From: Candidatus Wallbacteria bacterium
GTDB lineage: Bacteria > Muiribacteriota > UBA6191 > JACPRK01
Direction: 5' to 3'
Length of the DNA: 64,000 nt
NCBI GenBank assembly: GCA_016213845.1
Contig: JACQZN010000122.1
Span: forward strand, 1 to 64,000
Part shown: positions 52,500 through 60,454 of the stretch, one piece after another
Layout: the number at the start of each line of letters is the position of its first letter
How positions within the stretch are numbered: the first letter of the stretch is position 1
The notes under the pieces: model-generated
Database searches by the model: none
Seen by the model: the letters and a program-made list of their open reading frames with translations, nothing else
Told to the model about the DNA's origin: nothing
Translations under genes and position numbers: made by a program

Positions 52500-53306
52500 A
52501 TGGGATTCCTCGGATTCGAGGGCAAGACGTACTTGGTCTTCGGAGTGGCCAACAAAAAGAGCGTCGGCTGGCACGTCGCTCGAGTCGTTCGCGAAGAGGG
52601 CGGCACGGTCGTCTTCGGCGTCCGCAGCGAGGCCCGCAGGGAACAGCTCGCAAAGCTCGCGCCGGACGCCGAGGTCCACGTGTGCGACGTCGAAAAGCAG
52701 GCCGACATCGACCGGGCTGCCTCCGAGATCCGCGCGCGCCATCCCGTCGTCCACGGGCTGGTCCACTCGATCGCCTTCGCCAACTACTCGGAGGGCATCC
52801 AGCCATTTCACGCTACACCCAGGCGAGACTTCCTCCAGGCCATCGACATCAGCTGCTACTCGCTGCTCGCACTCTCGAACGCCTTCAAGGATGCGTTGGC
52901 TCCGGATGGCTCCGTCGTCACGATCTCGATCTCCACGACCCGGATGGCCGCCGAGAACTACGGTTACATGGCGCCGGTGAAGGCCGCTCTGGAATCGAGC
53001 CTGGCGTTCCTCGCCAAGTCCTTCAGCGCCTTTTCTCAGGTGCGCTTCAACGCCGTCTCGCCTGGCCTGCTCAAGACCAGCGCCTCCGCAGGCATCCCGG
53101 GCTACGTCCCCAGCTACCTCTTCGCCGAGAAGGTCATTCCTCGGCACAAGGCGGTCCAGACCGAAGAGGTCGCCAACGCGGTCGCGTTCCTGCTGAGCCA
53201 GCGATCCTCCGGCCTCCAGGCCCAGTCGCTGGTGATCGACGCCGGAATGTCGATCAACTACTTCGACTCCGAGGTCGTGCGGCTGGCATTGAGGCCAGAG
53301 AAGTAG
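52500..53306 (+). CDS. Enoyl-ACP reductase (FabI-type)
   Basis: A 268-residue SDR of the FabI branch. The N-terminus is GFEGKTYLVFGVANKKSVGW (cofactor site GVANKKSVG), and the catalytic pair is Y154-x6-K161 (NYGYMAPVKAALES). It reduces the trans-2-enoyl-ACP and completes the elongation cycle of the cluster. GAGGAGGAG at 52485-52493 precedes ATG 52500; the frame is open to 52479. The 238-base gap before it holds a GGGGGTTCGGGGG-type hairpin but no gene. The stop codon TAG is the first element of the next heptamer array. Confidence 0.93.
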   Translation: MGFLGFEGKTYLVFGVANKKSVGWHVARVVREEGGTVVFGVRSEARREQLAKLAPDAEVHVCDVEKQADIDRAASEIRARHPVVHGLVHSIAFANYSEGIQPFHATPRRDFLQAIDISCYSLLALSNAFKDALAPDGSVVTISISTTRMAAENYGYMAPVKAALESSLAFLAKSFSAFSQVRFNAVSPGLLKTSASAGIPGYVPSYLFAEKVIPRHKAVQTEEVANAVAFLLSQRSSGLQAQSLVIDAGMSINYFDSEVVRLALRPEK

Positions 53307-53355
53307 CGAGTAGTGAGTAGCGAGTAGTGAGTAGTGAGTAGCGAGTAGTGAGTAG
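53302..53355. repeat. Heptamer array (GCGAGTA/GTGAGTA units)
   Basis: Seven alternating units start inside the last codons of the enoyl reductase and end about 28 bases before the next ATG. Confidence 0.85.
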
Positions 53356-53370
53356 AACTCGCGCCCAGGG

Positions 53371-53376
53371 TATTCT
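53371..53376 (+). promoter_or_regulatory. -10 box for a probably leaderless operon start
   Basis: TATTCT ends 7 bases before ATG 53384, so the transcript would begin at the start codon. No -35 or Shine-Dalgarno is seen; the heptamer array occupies the -35 region. Confidence 0.4.
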
Positions 53377-53383
53377 GAGAAGC

Positions 53384-54253
53384 ATGAAAGCGCGGCGGCT
53401 GGGGCAGCTCTTCCTGCTGGGGGTGGCCACGGCATGGGGGGCGGCGGTCGATGCGGCACCTCCGGCGGGGGAATCGGCTCCGGCGGCTCCGCAGGGGATG
53501 ACGGCGACGGGGAAGAGCGGGCAGGGGTACTGGTGCTTCCGCAACGACCGGGACAAGAGCCTGCTGATCCTGGTTCCGGGCGGCACGTTCAGGATGGGGC
53601 GCGACGACGGGCCTGCGAACGAAAAGCCGGCCCACGAGGTGACGCTCTCCCCGTACCTGATCAGCAAGTACGAAGTGACGTGGGGACAGTACCTCCAGTT
53701 TTGCGACCAGACCGGCCGCAAGAAACCCGAACGCACGGAGTGGGCGACGAACAAGCACCCGGTCGCCAACGTGACGTGGGGAGACGCGCTCTCCTATTGC
53801 GAATGGGCCGGTTTGCGGCTGCCTACCGAAGCCGAGTGGGAGTTTGCGGCCCGCGGCTCTGAAAGCCGTTCCTATCCATGGGGTGAGGACGATCCCGCCG
53901 GAAGTGGCTACTGCAAGTACGGGGAACAGCGCTGCTACCTGAAGGAGTCGGACAAGCACCCCCGCTCCGTCGGATCGTATCCGAAGGGGGCCTCGCCGGT
54001 GGGCGCGCTGGATCTGGCGGGCAACGTGGCGGAGTGGTGCCGCGACCGATACGACAGCGGTGCCTACGCGGCGCGGCATGGAAGCGGCCCCGTGAAGGAC
54101 CCGTCCGGGCCAGAAAAGGGCGACTACCGCGTGGTCCGCGGGGGCGCCTGGTGCTACGACCAGGAGAAGTTGCGCGGCAGCACGCGGTTCCTGTTCGATC
54201 CGGATCGGCCCTTCGCCGGGATCGGATTCCGGGCGGCCCGCAGCTACCCGTGA
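53384..54253 (+). CDS. Secreted FGE-sulfatase-fold protein
   Basis: A 289-residue protein with a signal peptide (LGQLFLLGVATAWGAAVDA). The domain is of the formylglycine-generating-enzyme type: PGGTFRMGRDDG, SPYLISKYEVTWGQYLQFCD, VTWGDALSYCEWAGLRLPTE, EAEWEFAARG, GNVAEWCRDRY, VVRGGAWCYD and GIGFRAARS. Only one of the two active-site cysteines of true FGE is present in the GGAWCYDQEKLRG segment, so copper-dependent sulfatase activation is unlikely; a binding or lectin-like role fits better. First gene of a five-gene overlapping operon. Confidence 0.85.
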   Translation: MKARRLGQLFLLGVATAWGAAVDAAPPAGESAPAAPQGMTATGKSGQGYWCFRNDRDKSLLILVPGGTFRMGRDDGPANEKPAHEVTLSPYLISKYEVTWGQYLQFCDQTGRKKPERTEWATNKHPVANVTWGDALSYCEWAGLRLPTEAEWEFAARGSESRSYPWGEDDPAGSGYCKYGEQRCYLKESDKHPRSVGSYPKGASPVGALDLAGNVAEWCRDRYDSGAYAARHGSGPVKDPSGPEKGDYRVVRGGAWCYDQEKLRGSTRFLFDPDRPFAGIGFRAARSYP

Positions 54254-55299
54254 GCTCCGCACCCTCCGACCCGGCCTCGCGGGAACTGCTTCAGGACCTC
54301 ACCGGCCTCTCAGTACGGCTGGGGCGTCAGCCGATGCTGGTCCAGGGCGGTGGCGGCAACACGTCGGTGAAGCACGCAGGCCGGCTCTGGGTGAAGGCCT
54401 CGGGGGTGTGGCTCTCCGAGGCGCAGGAGGCGGGGGCCTTCGTTTCCCTCGACCTGGATGCCGTGAGGGCCGCGTCCGCCCGCGGGGAGCCCGAGCCGGC
54501 TGCGGGCCATGTCCTGGGGCCAACGCGGGCGCGTCCCTCGATCGAAACTCCGCTTCACGCGCTCCTGCCGCACCGGTTCGTCGCCCACGTCCATTCGGTC
54601 AACACCCTTGCCTGGGCGTGCCGCGTGGACGCAGAGAGGCAGCTGACAACGCGCCTCGCGGGGCTGGCCTGGGCATGGGTCCCGTACGTGCGGCCGGGCG
54701 TGCCGCTGACGCTGGCCGTGGCCGATCGATTGAGCGCCCGGCCCGATGTGCTGGCGCTCGCCAACCACGGCCTGGTGGTCGGCGGCGATTCCGCTGAAAG
54801 CTGTGAGCGGCTTCTGGACGAAGTGGAGCGCCGCGTCGCGTGCGCAGCGTCCCCGCCGGCCCGCGCCGACGCCAGACGCCTCGAGAAGCTGGCGACCTCC
54901 GGCGGCTGGCGACTTCCGGCCTACCCCGATTGCCACGCGGCCGCACTCGACGCCCGGGCCTGCCGCCGTGCGGCATCCGGGGCCCTCTACCCGGACCACG
55001 TCGTCTTCCTGGGCGAGAAGCTCCCCGTGCTGTCGCCCGGTGAGGAGCTACCCGCCCTCGACGCGGCCTACCGCTCCCAGCATGGGAGCTCGCCCGCTGC
55101 GGTGCTCGTGGAAGGCGCAGGCGCTCTCGTGGCGCCAGGATCGGGCAGGGGCGTGGACGAGATGCTCCGATGCCTGTCACTGGTGCTGGCGCGGATTTCC
55201 GAGGACGCGCCGCTCGCATTCCTCTCCAAAGAGGCGGTCGGCGAGCTCACCGGCTGGGAAGCGGAGAAGTTCCGTCAGCAGCGGGACCGACAGCCATGA
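54250..55299 (+). CDS. Class II aldolase/adducin-family protein
   Basis: A 349-residue protein. The N-terminal half matches class II aldolases (L-fuculose-phosphate aldolase type): QGGGGNTSVKHAGRLWVKAS, with HVHS supplying zinc ligands and NHGLVVGG later. The second half (about 210-349) is less conserved. Zinc-dependent aldol cleavage or formation on a phosphorylated sugar is expected. The start is GTG 54250, overlapping the previous stop by four bases. Confidence 0.85.
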   Translation: MSSAPSDPASRELLQDLTGLSVRLGRQPMLVQGGGGNTSVKHAGRLWVKASGVWLSEAQEAGAFVSLDLDAVRAASARGEPEPAAGHVLGPTRARPSIETPLHALLPHRFVAHVHSVNTLAWACRVDAERQLTTRLAGLAWAWVPYVRPGVPLTLAVADRLSARPDVLALANHGLVVGGDSAESCERLLDEVERRVACAASPPARADARRLEKLATSGGWRLPAYPDCHAAALDARACRRAASGALYPDHVVFLGEKLPVLSPGEELPALDAAYRSQHGSSPAAVLVEGAGALVAPGSGRGVDEMLRCLSLVLARISEDAPLAFLSKEAVGELTGWEAEKFRQQRDRQP

Positions 55300-56936
55300 A
55301 GATCGTCGTCCCGATGTCGGGCACCGGGGAGCGCTTCAGCCGCGCAGGCCACCCCACGCTCAAGCCTCTGATCGAGGTCGAGGGCAAGCCGATGGTGGCG
55401 CACGTCATCGAGCTCTTCCCGGGCGAAACCGACTTCCTCTTCATCTGCAACCGGGCGCACCTGGCGGACCGTGCGATCCGGCTTCAGGAGACATTGGAGC
55501 GATTCTGTCCGACGGGTCGCGTCGTGGGGATCGACCCGCACAAGCTGGGTCCGGTTCACGCGGTCGCTCAGGCCGCCAAGCTGCTCGACCCCGGCCAGCC
55601 GGTCGTCGTCAACTACTGCGACTTTGCGTGCTACTGGGACTGGAACCACTTCCGGCGATGGGTGTCGGAAGCAGCCCCAGCCGGCGCCATCCCCGCCTAC
55701 CGCGGGTTTCACCCGCACTCGCTGGGCCCAGGGACCTACGCCTACTTGCGGGAGCAGGGCGGCCAGGTCCTGGACATCCAGGAGAAGCAGCCCTTCACGG
55801 ACTGTCCCATGGAGGAGCCGGCCTCGAGCGGGACCTACTACTTCGCGCGCGGCGAGCTCGTGACCCGGTACTTCGCCGAGGCCCTCCGGAGCGAGCCGAG
55901 CATTCGCGGCGAACACTACGTGAGCCAGGTCTACCGTCCTATGCTGCGGGACGGCCTGCGGGTGGGCTGCTACGACCTCCAGCACTTCATGCAGTGGGGT
56001 ACTCCGGAGGATCTCTCGGCCTACAGACGCTGGTCCGACGCCTTCCGGGCTCTGGCAAGGCCTAGGGTCAGGGCAGCGCACGCAGGGGCCGTGATCGTTC
56101 CTGCCGCGGGAGAGGGTGACCGTTTTGCGCGCGCGGGCTACCCAGTGTCCAAGCCGCTCATCGAGGTCTCCGGCCGGCCGATGATCGCCCAGGCCGTCGC
56201 TGACCTCCCGGAAGCTCCGAACACGGTCTTCATCGTGCGTGGCGACACTGCGGCGGGGAGGCATCTCGAATCGACGCTGCTCCAGGACTTCCCAGGGAGC
56301 CGGATCGTTGCGGTTCCGGGTCCGACGGAAGGTCAGGCGGCCACGGCGCTGGCGGCGTTGCCTCAGGTGGAGGCCGGCTTGCCGCTGACGATCGGCGCGT
56401 GCGACATGGGGGCCGTGTACGAACCGGCCGCGCTCGAGGGGTTGCTCGCCGCGGGCGGCGCTGACGTCATCGTATGGACCGCGCGAAGCCACGAGGGCGC
56501 GCTCAGGACCCCAGGGCAGTACGGCTGGGTGGAGCTCGAATCGGGGCGCGTGGTCGCCTGCGCGGTCAAGCGGGCTCCCGAGCGGCCTTCCGCGAGCGCG
56601 GTCATCACCGGGGCCTTCACGTTCCGGCGCGCGGCGGACTTCGGGAGGGTCGCCCGACGGCTGCTCGAGCGCAACGGCCGCGTCAACGGCGAGCTCTACA
56701 TCGACAGCTGTCTGGAGGACGCGCTGGCGCTGGGGCTCGACTGCCGGGCGCTGGAGCTGGACCACTACCTTGGCTGGGGAACGCCAGACGACCTGAAGAC
56801 CTTCGAGTACTGGCAGTCCTGCTTTCACAAGTGGGCGGCCCATCCCTACCGCCTCGAGCGCGATGCGCGAGTTGCCCCCGGCGCCATCGCCCGGCTCGAG
56901 CGTCGCTATGCCGCCCGATTGCCGTCTAGACTGTAG
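55296..56936 (+). CDS. Tandem sugar-nucleotidyltransferase (two NTP_transferase domains)
   Basis: A 546-residue protein made of two homologous halves. Half 1 (1-255) begins VVPMSGTGERFSRAGHPTLK then PLIEVEGKPMVAHVIELFP. Half 2 (about 262-546) begins VPAAGEGDRFARAGYPVSK then PLIEVSGRPMIAQAVADLP. Both end in a Q/LGWGTPEDL-type segment (MQWGTPEDLSAYRRW; YLGWGTPDDLKTFEYW). Each has the nucleotide loop (G-x-G-x-R-F) and a following Lys. Such domains make NDP-sugars from sugar 1-phosphates. A duplicated enzyme could activate two sugars or have one regulatory half. Overlaps neighbours by four bases upstream. Confidence 0.85.
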   Translation: MKIVVPMSGTGERFSRAGHPTLKPLIEVEGKPMVAHVIELFPGETDFLFICNRAHLADRAIRLQETLERFCPTGRVVGIDPHKLGPVHAVAQAAKLLDPGQPVVVNYCDFACYWDWNHFRRWVSEAAPAGAIPAYRGFHPHSLGPGTYAYLREQGGQVLDIQEKQPFTDCPMEEPASSGTYYFARGELVTRYFAEALRSEPSIRGEHYVSQVYRPMLRDGLRVGCYDLQHFMQWGTPEDLSAYRRWSDAFRALARPRVRAAHAGAVIVPAAGEGDRFARAGYPVSKPLIEVSGRPMIAQAVADLPEAPNTVFIVRGDTAAGRHLESTLLQDFPGSRIVAVPGPTEGQAATALAALPQVEAGLPLTIGACDMGAVYEPAALEGLLAAGGADVIVWTARSHEGALRTPGQYGWVELESGRVVACAVKRAPERPSASAVITGAFTFRRAADFGRVARRLLERNGRVNGELYIDSCLEDALALGLDCRALELDHYLGWGTPDDLKTFEYWQSCFHKWAAHPYRLERDARVAPGAIARLERRYAARLPSRL

Positions 56937-56938
56937 GC

Positions 56939-57661
56939 GTGACCGCACCGCTTTCGCTCTCGCTGGTGATCCCGGCGTTCAACGAATCGCCGACGCTGCC
57001 GGCGCTGTTCGAGCGCTGTTCGCGCGGGCTGCTATCGCCGGGGGTCGAGCTGATTGTCGTGGATAACGGCAGCACGGACGCCACCCCGGAGCTGCTGGAG
57101 AGCTTGTTGCCGGCGTACCCGCAGGCGCGCTCCGTAAGGGTGCCGCAAAACCTGGGCTACGGTCACGGTATCCTGGCCGGTCTCCAGGCGGCTCGCGGAG
57201 ACATTCTCGGATGGACGCACGCCGACCTTCAGACGCCGCCCGAGGATGCGCTGCGCGGCTTGCGGTTGTTCGGGGAGGCCCCGAACCCCGAGTTCCTGTT
57301 CGTGAAAGGGCTCAGGCAGGGCCGGCCGCTGGCCGACGCCTTCTTCACGGCGGGGATGGCGCTGTTCGAAACGGTGATGCTGGGCTCTCGGCTCTGGGAC
57401 ATCAACGCGCAGCCAACGCTCTTCCACCGGTCGTTCTACCGGGCGTGGAATCAACCACCGCACGACTTCTCGCTCGATCTCTTCGCGTTCTACGTGGCCC
57501 GCGCCCGGGGCCTCACGGTGCGCCGGTTTCCCGTCGAGTTCGGCCAGCGCGCGCACGGTCTGTCGCGCTGGAACATCGACTGGCGAGCCAAGATGAAGTT
57601 CATCGGGAGGACACTCGACTATAGCTTCAAGCTCCGCAGGAGCCTCTCGGAGAGTCCATGA
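56939..57661 (+). CDS. Family 2 glycosyltransferase
   Basis: A 240-residue GT-A enzyme. The N-terminus SLVIPAFNESPTLPALFERC, VDNGSTDATPE and the metal segment GWTHADLQTPPED are typical of polyprenyl-phosphate mannosyl/glucosyltransferase-like GT2 proteins. It lacks C-terminal helices, so it is soluble or peripheral. GTG 56939 starts 2 bases after the nucleotidyltransferase stop and the gene overlaps the next by four bases. Confidence 0.88.
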   Translation: MTAPLSLSLVIPAFNESPTLPALFERCSRGLLSPGVELIVVDNGSTDATPELLESLLPAYPQARSVRVPQNLGYGHGILAGLQAARGDILGWTHADLQTPPEDALRGLRLFGEAPNPEFLFVKGLRQGRPLADAFFTAGMALFETVMLGSRLWDINAQPTLFHRSFYRAWNQPPHDFSLDLFAFYVARARGLTVRRFPVEFGQRAHGLSRWNIDWRAKMKFIGRTLDYSFKLRRSLSESP

Positions 57662-58245
57662 TCATCGTCCGCCATCGGATCAATACCCGGGAGGCGCTCG
57701 AGGCCGTCCCGCCAGCCCACGGCGTGGAGATCGATCTCCGGAGCACCGGCGGGCAGCTGTGCCTGCAGCACGATCCGTTCGTGGCCGGAGAGCCGTTCAC
57801 GGAGTGGCTCGGGAGTTACCATCACCGGCTGCTCATCGTGAACGTGAAGGAGGAAGGGCTGGAAGAGCGGGCGCTGGCGCTCCTGGCCGGACGGGGTATC
57901 GAGGAGTTCTTCTTCCTGGACCAGTCTTTTCCATTCCTGGTGCGCACCGTGAGGGCGGGCGAGCAGCGGACGGCCGTCCGGGTCAGCGAGTACGAGTCGG
58001 TGGAGACCGCGCTGGCTCTGGCGGGGCTGGCCGGCTGGATCTGGGTGGACTGCTTCAGCCGGCTGGCGCTCGAGGGTCCCCAGGCGGCGGCCCTCAGGGC
58101 TGCAGGCTACCGGCTCTGCTTCGTCTCGCCGGAGCTGCAAGGACGCACTGCGGAGTCGGACACGCGGCTGATGCGCCAGGCGCTCGCATCGCGGGGGATC
58201 GAGCCGGACGCGGTCTGCACCAAGCAGCCCCAGCTCTGGGTGTGA
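57658..58245 (+). CDS. GDPD-like (glycerophosphodiester phosphodiesterase fold) protein
   Basis: A 195-residue protein with the N-terminal GDPD signature: HRINTREALEAVPPAHGVEIDLRS and LCLQHDPF, giving the His, Glu-x-Asp and His-Asp set. It is shorter than standard GDPDs (about 240-250). Last gene of the operon. Members in glycan loci may act on phosphodiester-linked sugars or glycerol phosphate; this is inference. Confidence 0.78.
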   Translation: MIIVRHRINTREALEAVPPAHGVEIDLRSTGGQLCLQHDPFVAGEPFTEWLGSYHHRLLIVNVKEEGLEERALALLAGRGIEEFFFLDQSFPFLVRTVRAGEQRTAVRVSEYESVETALALAGLAGWIWVDCFSRLALEGPQAAALRAAGYRLCFVSPELQGRTAESDTRLMRQALASRGIEPDAVCTKQPQLWV

Positions 58246-58254
58246 CGCGGCGCG

Positions 58255-59940
58255 TCATGGACGGCGCGGGCGGTCGGTCGACTTGAACCGATGTGCGGCG
58301 CCGGCAAGCAGCAACATCATCCAGCCCAGCATCGAGGCCAGCTCGGGCTGACCCTGACCGGCGACGGAGATGCTGCAGCCGCCGGAACCGCCGCTGGCGC
58401 CGCCTGTCGGCAGCGCGGCGGAGGTATCTGCAGAGGCGGGCCGGACGCCGGTCGCGGGGAAACCCGCGACGCCGAACGTACCGAGCTGGGAACTCTGGAA
58501 GGTGACCGTTCGCGCGCGCCGGTCGACCGTGCCGCCCATCAGGGCCCACTTGCCCGTGCCCGTGTCGAATCGGAAGGCGCCGAGCGTCCCCTCGTCCAGG
58601 CCGGCGGCCTCGGCGTCGGTGTAGGCCAGGGAGATGCGGGCGTTGGCGCGCAGAGAGTCGCCCGCCGACTTCTCGATGGCACGCACGGCGCGGACGGGCC
58701 TGACGCCTGCCGGCATCGTCTTGCCGTCGCGATCGGGGACCTGCAAGGGCAGTGAAATGATGATCTGGGTGGACTGGGCGAGCGCGCCATCGGGTATCTC
58801 CACGGAGCTGCCCGTGGCGTCCCGGATGTTGCGCGTTCCGCCAGTCGACGCGATGTCGTCGGCGTAGGCCAGGTCGGCGGTGTAGACCTGGAAGACCCCG
58901 CTGTCGTCCCGGACGAAGGCGATCTTCATGCCGTCCGGAGAGAGCGTGGGAAAGGTCTCGCTCCGCACGGTGTTGAGCGCGGCCACTGCGGACCTGGGGC
59001 CGGTTCCGGAAGCAGCGATGGCGACCAGGTCGAAGCGGCCGCCGCCCAGGAGACTCTCGGAGTTCTCGGAGTTCGGTACGCAGTCCTGAGGCTGCCAGTA
59101 GGTCGGCGCGCTGGCCATGACCAGGAGCGAGCCGTCGCCGCCAAAGGAGGGTACGCCGTCATAACTGGCGCCGTCCGTGAGGCGACGGATCGACGGGTCC
59201 GTCAGACTGGTCGGCTTGCTGACGTCGCCGCTCAGCAGCTCGGGGACGCGGTGCAGCATGTAGAGGCTGGAGGCGCCAGAGCCCTCTTCGACGGCGAAGG
59301 CCACGCGGGAGTGATCGGGTGCGATGCGGCGCTCCAGCACCCGCACGCCCGGCCCGAAGTCCGTGACTGCCACGGCATTGGCCAGCGGATCGAGGGAGAG
59401 CAGACTCCCGTCTGGCCGGATGCCCAAGAGCGAGATCTGTCCCGCGATGCGCGCGGCCAGGTAGTACCTCCCCTGGAGCGCAACGTGGCCGGCATTGCCA
59501 CCCAGGCACGTCAATCGAACTCGGCTGGTAGTGGTGACTCCGGTAGCGGAGGCGGAGGCCGTCTTGTAGTAGCCATCCGTCGTGAGGAAGCCGACGAAGT
59601 GGCCGTTCGGAGACCAGATCGGCAGCGAGTAGGCTGAAGCCCCGTCGGCGTCCCGTGTGATCGCTGCCGCGTCGGCCTTCTTCTCGAGGTCCTTGACCCA
59701 GACGTTGAAGATGCCCGAGCCGGCCTCCTTGCGCTGGAGCCAGGCCAGCTTCTTGCCGTCCGGCGACCAGGCCACGGAGACCTGGTCGACTTCGGTGGCC
59801 GCGAGACGCGAGGCGCTACGCGCCACCTGGAGGGTCGAAGGGCTTGCCGCGGGCAGCGCGACGGGCGCCACGGCGAGCGCGATCATCAGGGCCGTGCGGG
59901 CGATGCGAGGAAGGTCCGAAGGACGCAAGGGGTCGTTCAT
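58255..59940 (-). CDS. Secreted TolB/PD40-type beta-propeller protein with C-terminal anchor signal
   Basis: A 561-residue protein with a signal peptide (TALMIALAVAPVALPAASP). Several PD40 repeats are visible: VSVAWSPDGKKLAWLQR, LPIWSPNGHFVGFLT, IAPDHSRVAFAVEEG, FPTLSPDGMKIAFVRDD. A ZU5/immunoglobulin-like domain precedes the end. The C-terminus GGSGGCSISVAGQ, a hydrophobic stretch and a basic end resembles a Cys-containing sorting signal like that of the PKD protein at 24165. ATG 59940 is chosen because it directly precedes the signal; the frame is open to 59994. No enzymatic residues are seen. Confidence 0.75.
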   Translation of the reverse strand: MNDPLRPSDLPRIARTALMIALAVAPVALPAASPSTLQVARSASRLAATEVDQVSVAWSPDGKKLAWLQRKEAGSGIFNVWVKDLEKKADAAAITRDADGASAYSLPIWSPNGHFVGFLTTDGYYKTASASATGVTTTSRVRLTCLGGNAGHVALQGRYYLAARIAGQISLLGIRPDGSLLSLDPLANAVAVTDFGPGVRVLERRIAPDHSRVAFAVEEGSGASSLYMLHRVPELLSGDVSKPTSLTDPSIRRLTDGASYDGVPSFGGDGSLLVMASAPTYWQPQDCVPNSENSESLLGGGRFDLVAIAASGTGPRSAVAALNTVRSETFPTLSPDGMKIAFVRDDSGVFQVYTADLAYADDIASTGGTRNIRDATGSSVEIPDGALAQSTQIIISLPLQVPDRDGKTMPAGVRPVRAVRAIEKSAGDSLRANARISLAYTDAEAAGLDEGTLGAFRFDTGTGKWALMGGTVDRRARTVTFQSSQLGTFGVAGFPATGVRPASADTSAALPTGGASGGSGGCSISVAGQGQPELASMLGWMMLLLAGAAHRFKSTDRPRRP

Positions 59941-60037
59941 GGCTGGCCGGAATCCATGACGTGGAACAGAGGATTCCGCCTCCGCGTCATGCATCGGCCG
60001 CCCCGAGCGGCAAGGATTAAGGCCGACAAAACAGGAC

Positions 60038-60067
60038 GGGAAGCGGCCCTGTTTGGTGCCGCTTCCC
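60038..60067 (-). terminator. Terminator after tRNA-Val
   Basis: A perfect 10-bp stem GGGAAGCGGC/GCCGCTTCCC with a 10-base loop lies just downstream of the tRNA on the minus strand, followed by GTCCTGTTTTG. Confidence 0.6.
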
Positions 60068-60072
60068 GATGA

Positions 60073-60147
60073 TGGTGGGCATTGCAGGGATCGAACCTGC
60101 GACTCCTACCGTGTGAAGGTAGTACTCTCCCGCTGAGTTAAATGCCC
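60073..60147 (-). tRNA. tRNA-Val (anticodon CAC)
   Basis: The complement folds as acceptor GGGCATT/AATGCCC, D stem ACTC/GAGT, anticodon stem CTACC/GGTAG with loop TTCACAC (anticodon CAC at 60113-60115), T arm GCAGG-TTCGATC-CCTGC, discriminator A and encoded CCA. Length 75. Confidence 0.95.
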
Positions 60148-60224
60148 ACGCGTGCCGCCTCGGCGACGGCCGATCCTAGCTCATCTTTGCCCCGATTTCA
60201 AGCCGCGCGTGGCACCGAGAAATG

Positions 60225-60270
60225 CAGGGACACACGACCTATTTCCTCGGAAATAGGTCGTGTGTCCCTG
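60225..60270. repeat. REP-like long hairpin, copy 2 (GGGACACACGAC family)
   Basis: Perfect 22-bp arms (60225-60246 and 60249-60270) with a 2-base loop, followed by five T. The 12-base core GGGACACACGAC is shared with the 9.77 kb hairpin. It is the main content of the spacer 60150-60454; nothing else was recognised there. Confidence 0.85.
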
Positions 60271-60454
60271 TTTTTCGGACAGGACCGCGGCGGAGTGGTG
60301 CGCAAATGTGTGCTCCTGCGAGTTGACGCGCGGTAAGGGATGGGTTAATCGGACTCTGGATGGAGCTCCGCAAGTCCGGCGCGGAGCCCGGGGTGACCGC
60401 CGCGAGCAGGGACAGCTCGCGGGCCACCGTGCTCGAGCCAAGGAGTCGATCGAT

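Noticed and set aside
46290..53306. Calling the cluster a ladderane or aryl-polyene cluster outright
   Set aside because: No chain-length factor, ammonia lyase or thioesterase for aryl polyenes, and no intact radical SAM gene inside the cluster; similarity to ladderane loci is by composition only and needs phylogeny.
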